Assembly: GCF_029525575.1 (NCBI RefSeq)
Contig: NZ_JAPDIA010000007.1
Coordinates: 124,001 to 188,000, forward strand
DNA from: Cohnella rhizosphaerae
GTDB lineage: Bacteria; Bacillota; Bacilli; Paenibacillales; Paenibacillaceae
Direction of reading: 5' to 3'
Length of the DNA stretch: 64,000 nucleotides
In this document: positions 59,351-64,000 of the stretch, piece by piece
How positions within the stretch are numbered: position 1 is the first letter of the stretch
Layout of the letters: each line of letters begins with the position of its first letter
The notes under the pieces: generated by a model
What the model saw: the letters and a program-made list of their open reading frames with translations, nothing else
What the model was told of the DNA's origin: nothing
Databases searched by the model: none
Made by a program: the position numbers and the translations under genes

Positions 59351-62300
59351 ATGAATAAATCAAAACGTCTGCGTCAAGGTAAAAAGCAAGTGATTGCTGC
59401 TTCAATTGCGTTATCCGTGATCGCAACGGGCGTATTTCCGTTTCAATCTGCGGATGCCTTAACGCGCGTTACCTCGGAGAGCGGCACGGTATGGGAGATT
59501 CACGATGCTTTTGCCCCCAGCCTGGACACGGGAAGTTTACGTACGGTCGGTTCTACGCAAGTACAAGGCTTCGGCAATATCTTTGTTAAAGTGTCGTCGC
59601 CCTCTGCTTCGCTGATGAATGGTCAGATGATGCGCGGGTTTAACCTGTCCTATGACGGCGTCAATAAATTTGTTTCCACGCAATCCGTCAATCTGGGAAA
59701 TATATTGATCACGCGCGAGGTTTACGTCGATACCAAAAATAACAGAACGAGATTTTTTGATACGTTCACGAACGTGAATAACGTGGCCGTGAAGGTCGAT
59801 GTCTCTTTCGGTGGCTCATTAGGCTACGGTACGACAACAAATGCCGCAGTCGTAAAGGCAACCTCCTCGCACGATCTCCAGGTCACGACGGATGATTCAT
59901 GGGTTGTTGTAGACAGCAGCGCCAGAAACAATAAGCCGCTAGGCGTTGCAGTCGGATCCCCGGATCCATTCGACAATGGATTAACCGGATTAGGCGACCA
60001 GCAAAAGGATCCCTTCACGACGCCGATGGCCGAGTCCGGAAACGAAGCGAATTTCTATGGATTCATTCATACCTTAAATATTGAGCCGGGCCAGTCGAAG
60101 TCTCTCGTCAATTATGTACAAGTCGGAGAAGCCGGCGAAGAAGGATTAAACAATCTGGTTGCTACGCTGGATGGACTTAACGGTCAGCTGGATGTAACTG
60201 GACTAAGCAACGCGCAAATCCGTTCCATCAGCAACTGGGATATATCCGGCATAGAGGGGCTTGATACGGGAGACGCGCTGGTTATTCCAAACGCGCCTGC
60301 AGCCAATTCATTCGTCACTTCATCCCCCTACGATGTAACCAATAAATCGATTGCGGACATGCAGCAGGACATGATGAGCGGCAGAACCACTTCCGTACAA
60401 ATTACGCAAGCCTATCTGGATCGAATCAAGGTCTACGATATGGGTCAACTAGGATTTCATGCTTTTCTGCATGTATCGGAGACCGCGCTTAGCCAGGCAC
60501 AAGCGGCTGATGTCGCTCGCGCACAAGGCGCGAAAGGCGATTTGCTAGGGATTCCGATCGCGATCAAAGATATCTACGATACGAAGGATATGCCGACGAC
60601 GGGCGGCAGCAAAGCGCTCGAGGGCTGGCAGCCAGAATCCGATGCCTTCCAGGTCAATAAGCTGCGAGAAGCCGGAGCCGTCATTATCGGTAAGGTTAAC
60701 ACCTCCGAGTTTGCGAACAGCGGCAGCTTTAGCGAGAGCGGCTGGCAGCAGACGTGGAACGCCCTTTATCCATCCAAAACATCGTTCGGCTCGAGCGGCG
60801 GGTCCGCGGTATCGGTTGCGGCCGATTTTGCGGCGGCGGCCATGGGATCGCAAACAGGCGTTTCTCTCTATGCGCCGACGACGGGCGCCAGCCTGAAGAG
60901 CTTCCGCGGTACGGATGGGATGGCGAGTACGACGGGCGTGATTCCGCTCACATGGGGCCAAGATTATGCAGGTCCGATCGCTAAGACGGTAACGGATCTG
61001 GCGATTATGCTGAATGCGACGACGGGTACGGATCCACAGGATATTTTCACGGTGACTGCCGATGCCGATCACAAACGTCCGGTCGACTGGAAGGAATCTC
61101 TGGACGTTAATGCCTTGCAAGGAAAGAAAATCGGATATATTCCTTCATCCTTCGTATCTACCTATGCGGACGACGATACCGGACAAGCCGTCATGGACAA
61201 ATTCTCGCAGCTCCAAGCAGCCGGCGCGACCATGGTTGAGATGACGGCATTGCCGGCGGCGCCGACGCGTCCTTCGGGTATCAATGGATCTACGGAAGGC
61301 TGGGCCCGCTATATTGAGCTTCATAAGGACTTCCCTTACATCGATGGCGCAAGCGTGTTGGCTTCGGATAAGGTGCTTATCTATAATAAGAGAGGATATA
61401 CGGCACCTACGCGCATGACGGAACAGGCGATACAAGATTACATTAAGTATCGAACGGACTATAAGGAAGTCATTAAAGGCTGGATGGACGAGAACGGCGT
61501 CGATGCTGTCGTGTACGCAGGCTTTATCAGCGACGTATACAACAACGACGCAGCAGCCGCTCAGTTAAGCTCCGACCGCGGCACGGGCGTATTAACGTCC
61601 AATGTCGGTCTGCCTACGGTCGTCGTTCCCGTAGGGACGAACGACAGCGGATATTCGATCTCGATGCAGCTTGTAGGCAGAGCGTGGGACGATGCCAAGG
61701 TTCTAGGTATGGCCTATGCGCTTGAGCAGCAGACGCAAGCTCGATTGCTCTCTTCATTTGTTCCGGCTCTTCCATATGTCTCAAACAATCCGGGTCCCAT
61801 CATCGATAATGGACCAACGCCGCCCGTTAAAGAAGAGCCCGAGACGCCTCCGGAAACAACGACGCCACCGGAAGAGCCGGAAGCCGTTAATTTCACGGAC
61901 ACAACGTATCATTGGGCCAAAGCAAGCATTGACGTTCTTATTGGTAAAGGATTGCTGACGGGCTACGGAGATGGCACATTCCGTCCGAACGCGGGATTGA
62001 CGCGTGCCGAAGCGATTAAGGTCATTGCCACTTACCTGGGACTTGAAGGAAAAGAAAGAGCTTTGCGGACGTATCCTCCACGCACTGGGCGAATAAGTTC
62101 ATCGGCGCAACGGCCGAAGCGGGCTTGATGACAGGCTACGGAGATGGAACCTTCCGTCCGGACGAGAAGATGAGCCGCAGCGAGTTGGCGGCGCTCATTG
62201 CCAGAGCCTTTAAGCTGACGGGCACCGGACAAACGTCATTCAAAGACGTTAAAGGAAATGCATGGTCGTTCGAATACATCGATGCGCTCGCATCCAATCA

Positions 62301-62403
62301 GATTATTACAGGCTACACAGACAATTCGTTCAAGCCTGAACAAGGCATTACCAGGGCAGAGTTTGCAACCATCATGGCCAGATTGATAGAAACAAAAAAA
62401 TAA
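59351..62403 (+). CDS. SLH-anchored amidase-signature hydrolase, one frameshift
   Basis: A signal peptide (VIAASIALSVIATGVFPF ... ADA) precedes an N-terminal beta domain of about 290 residues that I do not recognise. The amidase-signature domain has the triad: Lys in GIPIAIKDIYDTKDMPTTGG, cis-Ser in SFGSSGGSAVSVAADF, and the nucleophile region MGSQTGVSLYAPTTGASLKS. A Pro/Glu/Thr linker leads to three SLH domains. One missing A near 62050-62053 breaks the frame after the first SLH; corrected text continues SFADVSSTHWANKFIGATAE and ends at 62403. Secreted, wall-bound amidases of this family are unusual; the substrate could be an amide in wall polymer or an external compound. Confidence 0.9.
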
Positions 62404-62418
62404 AAGCGTAACGAAATC

Positions 62419-62448
62419 CGGCGGCCGCAGGGCCGCCATTTTTTTTCG
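62419..62448 (+). terminator. Terminator after the SLH amidase gene
   Basis: GGCGGCC (62420-62426) pairs with GGCCGCC (62431-62437), followed by A and a T run. It resembles the hairpin at 32876-32900. Confidence 0.85.
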
Positions 62449-62465
62449 GTATTTTGCCTTGGTTT

Positions 62466-63299
62466 TTAAGGATGTGTAGTCGTCAGATAGTGCGCTAAAC
62501 GGGACTTTGTCGCTGGATGAGGGATATAAATCATGATCCGTTGATCGGGTTCATTCGGGAATTGAAGGGTGATATGCTCGAATTCAATGGCTCCCAGAGC
62601 GGGGTGGATAAGCTTCTTGTAGCCGTCAAGGGAGCTTGGCGCATCATGATACTGCCACATCCTTGTAAAATCGGCACTCGTTCTCTTCAGATCGTTGATT
62701 AATAAGTCAAATGAAACGTCGTTCGGATAGCGCGCTCTTGACGTTCGAAATTCGGCAATGATTTTGCGTGTGACAAGCTCCCAATCCTCCGAGCCTTCTC
62801 TCCATACGGGGTCGGTAAACTGGCGCCATATTAAATTATCATGATGAGGAGGCGTCAAGCTCTGGGTTGTGAATACGGCGGCCGCCGCATGATTCCAGGC
62901 TAGAAAATCCCACTTTTTCCCGATTACATAGGCTGGATTCGGATCTAGCGCATTCAGCATGTCCTGCGTCGTGGGGCTGATCTTCTCTTCCGTGATCGTC
63001 GATTGAGGAGGCGGCGATTCTCCGGCAAGCAAAAAGAGATGTCTTCGTTTGTTGGGTGTCAGCCGGAGCGCCGAAGCCAAGCTCTCCAGTACGCCTACCG
63101 ACGGACGGATATCGCGGCCTTGCTCAAGACGGGTATACCATGAGAGTCCAATGTTGGCGATCCCGGCGACTTCCTCTCGCCTCAGGCCTTGCGTGCGGCG
63201 GCGATTGCCGGGCGAAATGCCCACCTCAAGGGGAGAAAGAGAGGACCGCAGATCTCGCAAGAAATGACCCAGCGCTAACCGGCGCTCCCTGTCGTTCAA
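62466..63299 (-). CDS. XRE-family regulator with MmyB-type ligand-binding domain
   Basis: The 277-residue protein is intact. RRRTQGLRREEVAGIANIGL followed by SWYTRLEQGRDIRPS is the helix-turn-helix; the ligand domain contains PAYVIGKKWDFLAWNHAAAA and SFDLLINDLKRTSADFTRMW. It is divergent from an SDR gene at 63.4 kb, which it probably controls, as in the pair at 33-34.9 kb. Confidence 0.93.
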   Translation of the reverse strand: MNDRERRLALGHFLRDLRSSLSPLEVGISPGNRRRTQGLRREEVAGIANIGLSWYTRLEQGRDIRPSVGVLESLASALRLTPNKRRHLFLLAGESPPPQSTITEEKISPTTQDMLNALDPNPAYVIGKKWDFLAWNHAAAAVFTTQSLTPPHHDNLIWRQFTDPVWREGSEDWELVTRKIIAEFRTSRARYPNDVSFDLLINDLKRTSADFTRMWQYHDAPSSLDGYKKLIHPALGAIEFEHITLQFPNEPDQRIMIYIPHPATKSRLAHYLTTTHP

Positions 63300-63426
63300 T
63301 TAAATCCTCCTCCTTATCCTATCACCGGCAATCCCACCATCAGGCAGGCTATCGTTACCGCTATATAGTTAAAGTATACTTGGCGCAGTTGACGAGTTCA
63401 ACAAATCCGGGTCAAGGAGAATGAAT

Positions 63427-64000
63427 ATGACAACCATGGCGGGGAAATTATTGGACAGCAAGATCGTGATGATTACAGGTGCGGGACGAGGCATCGGAGC
63501 CGCCGCAGCAAGGCTGTTCGCTCAACAAGGAGCCTCGGTGATGCTTGTCGCAAGAACAGAGTCCGAGCTTGTCAAAGTCAGGAATGAAATTACGGCGTCG
63601 GGCGGAGAGGCGGCTTTTTTTTACAGCGGATGTGACGGATGGCAGCAGCGTCGAAGGAGCAGTTAGAGCTACAGTGGAACGCTATGGTCGTCTTGATGCC
63701 GCTTTTAATAACGCAGGCCTTGGAGTTACTGTATCCTCGCTGGTAGACGAAAAAGAAGAGGATTTCGACCTGATTCAGTCGGTCAACTATAAAGGCGTCT
63801 GGCTGTGTATGAAAGCCCAAATTAAAGCCATAATGGCGACTTCGGGATCGGGCTCGATCGTTAACGTCAGCAGCGTAGGCAGTCTGAAGGGCAATCCGGG
63901 ATTGGGGGCGTACGGGGCATCTAAACGCGCGGTAAACAGCATGACGCAAACGGCTGCGGTCGAATATGGGCCGGCGGGTATCCGCGTCAATGCCATCGCT
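63427..64000 (+). CDS. SDR-family oxidoreductase, partial, one frameshift
   Basis: The ATG at 63427 stands 7 bp after AAGGAG, better than the ATG at 63421. LLDSKIVMITGAGRGIGAAA is the cofactor motif. The T run 63615-63622 has one base too many; corrected it continues TADVTDGSSVEGAVRATVER, FNNAGLGVTVSS, IVNVSSVGSLKG and YGASKRAVNSMTQ (YxxxK). The gene runs off the right edge. It is divergent from the XRE/MmyB regulator. Confidence 0.88.

Noticed and set aside
1..64000. tRNA, rRNA, replication origin or prophage attachment sites
   Set aside because: No cloverleaf, rRNA segment, DnaA-box cluster, integrase gene or flanking direct repeat was recognised.

Overview
The window looks like a chromosome segment of a spore-former of the Paenibacillaceae (Paenibacillus/Cohnella type, Bacillota). 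The reasons are strong AGGAGG-type ribosome binding sites, TTG and GTG starts, S-layer homology (SLH) anchored surface proteins, a YesM/YesN-type sensor pair beside a sugar ABC transporter, MalT-like LuxR regulators and MmyB-type XRE regulators. No rRNA, tRNA or CRISPR array was seen.

Layout. 0-11 kb is an AT-rich defence and mobile-element region read mostly on the minus strand. It holds a NACHT NTPase gene followed 3 bp later by a RelA/SpoT-domain gene, a possible immunity gene, an IS4 element, an IS1182 element, a CBASS-like pair (SLATT membrane effector plus SMODS/AGS-C nucleotidyltransferase), an IS1182 remnant and a barstar-like gene. 11-20.8 kb is a carbohydrate locus: a secreted beta-helix glycoside hydrolase, divergent from a solute-binding protein, two permeases, a YesM-type histidine kinase and a YesN-type regulator. 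21-22.5 kb has an SDR and a divergent TetR. 22.5-53.3 kb is dominated by surface proteins and their regulators: MalT-like regulator, GLUG/InlB-repeat SLH protein, RCC1-repeat SLH protein, a small redox/regulator segment (SDR, XRE, MerR, dehydrogenase), a second MalT-like regulator, NHL/cadherin-like SLH adhesin A, an SLH-anchored serine hydrolase, a ComP/ComA-like two-component pair, a metallo-beta-lactamase-fold gene and adhesin B. 53.5-64 kb has small regulator/enzyme pairs (TetR/alcohol dehydrogenase, TetR/SDR, PadR/esterase), an SLH-anchored amidase, and an XRE regulator divergent from an SDR.

Two features run through the whole window. First, about forty apparent frameshifts break otherwise well conserved proteins, mostly +1 in runs of 5-8 identical bases. 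They hit transposases, transporters, kinases and adhesins alike, so sequencing or assembly error is the simplest cause; many gene calls below are therefore given as the reconstructed full span. Second, a block of metallo-hydrolase, MalT-like regulator and adhesin has been duplicated. Copy A kept only the tail of the hydrolase and copy B kept only scraps of the regulator.

The most promising candidate for an undescribed system is the NACHT plus RelA/SpoT gene pair at the left edge. It is read here as a possible STAND-sensor/nucleotide-toxin defence operon; that function is inference.
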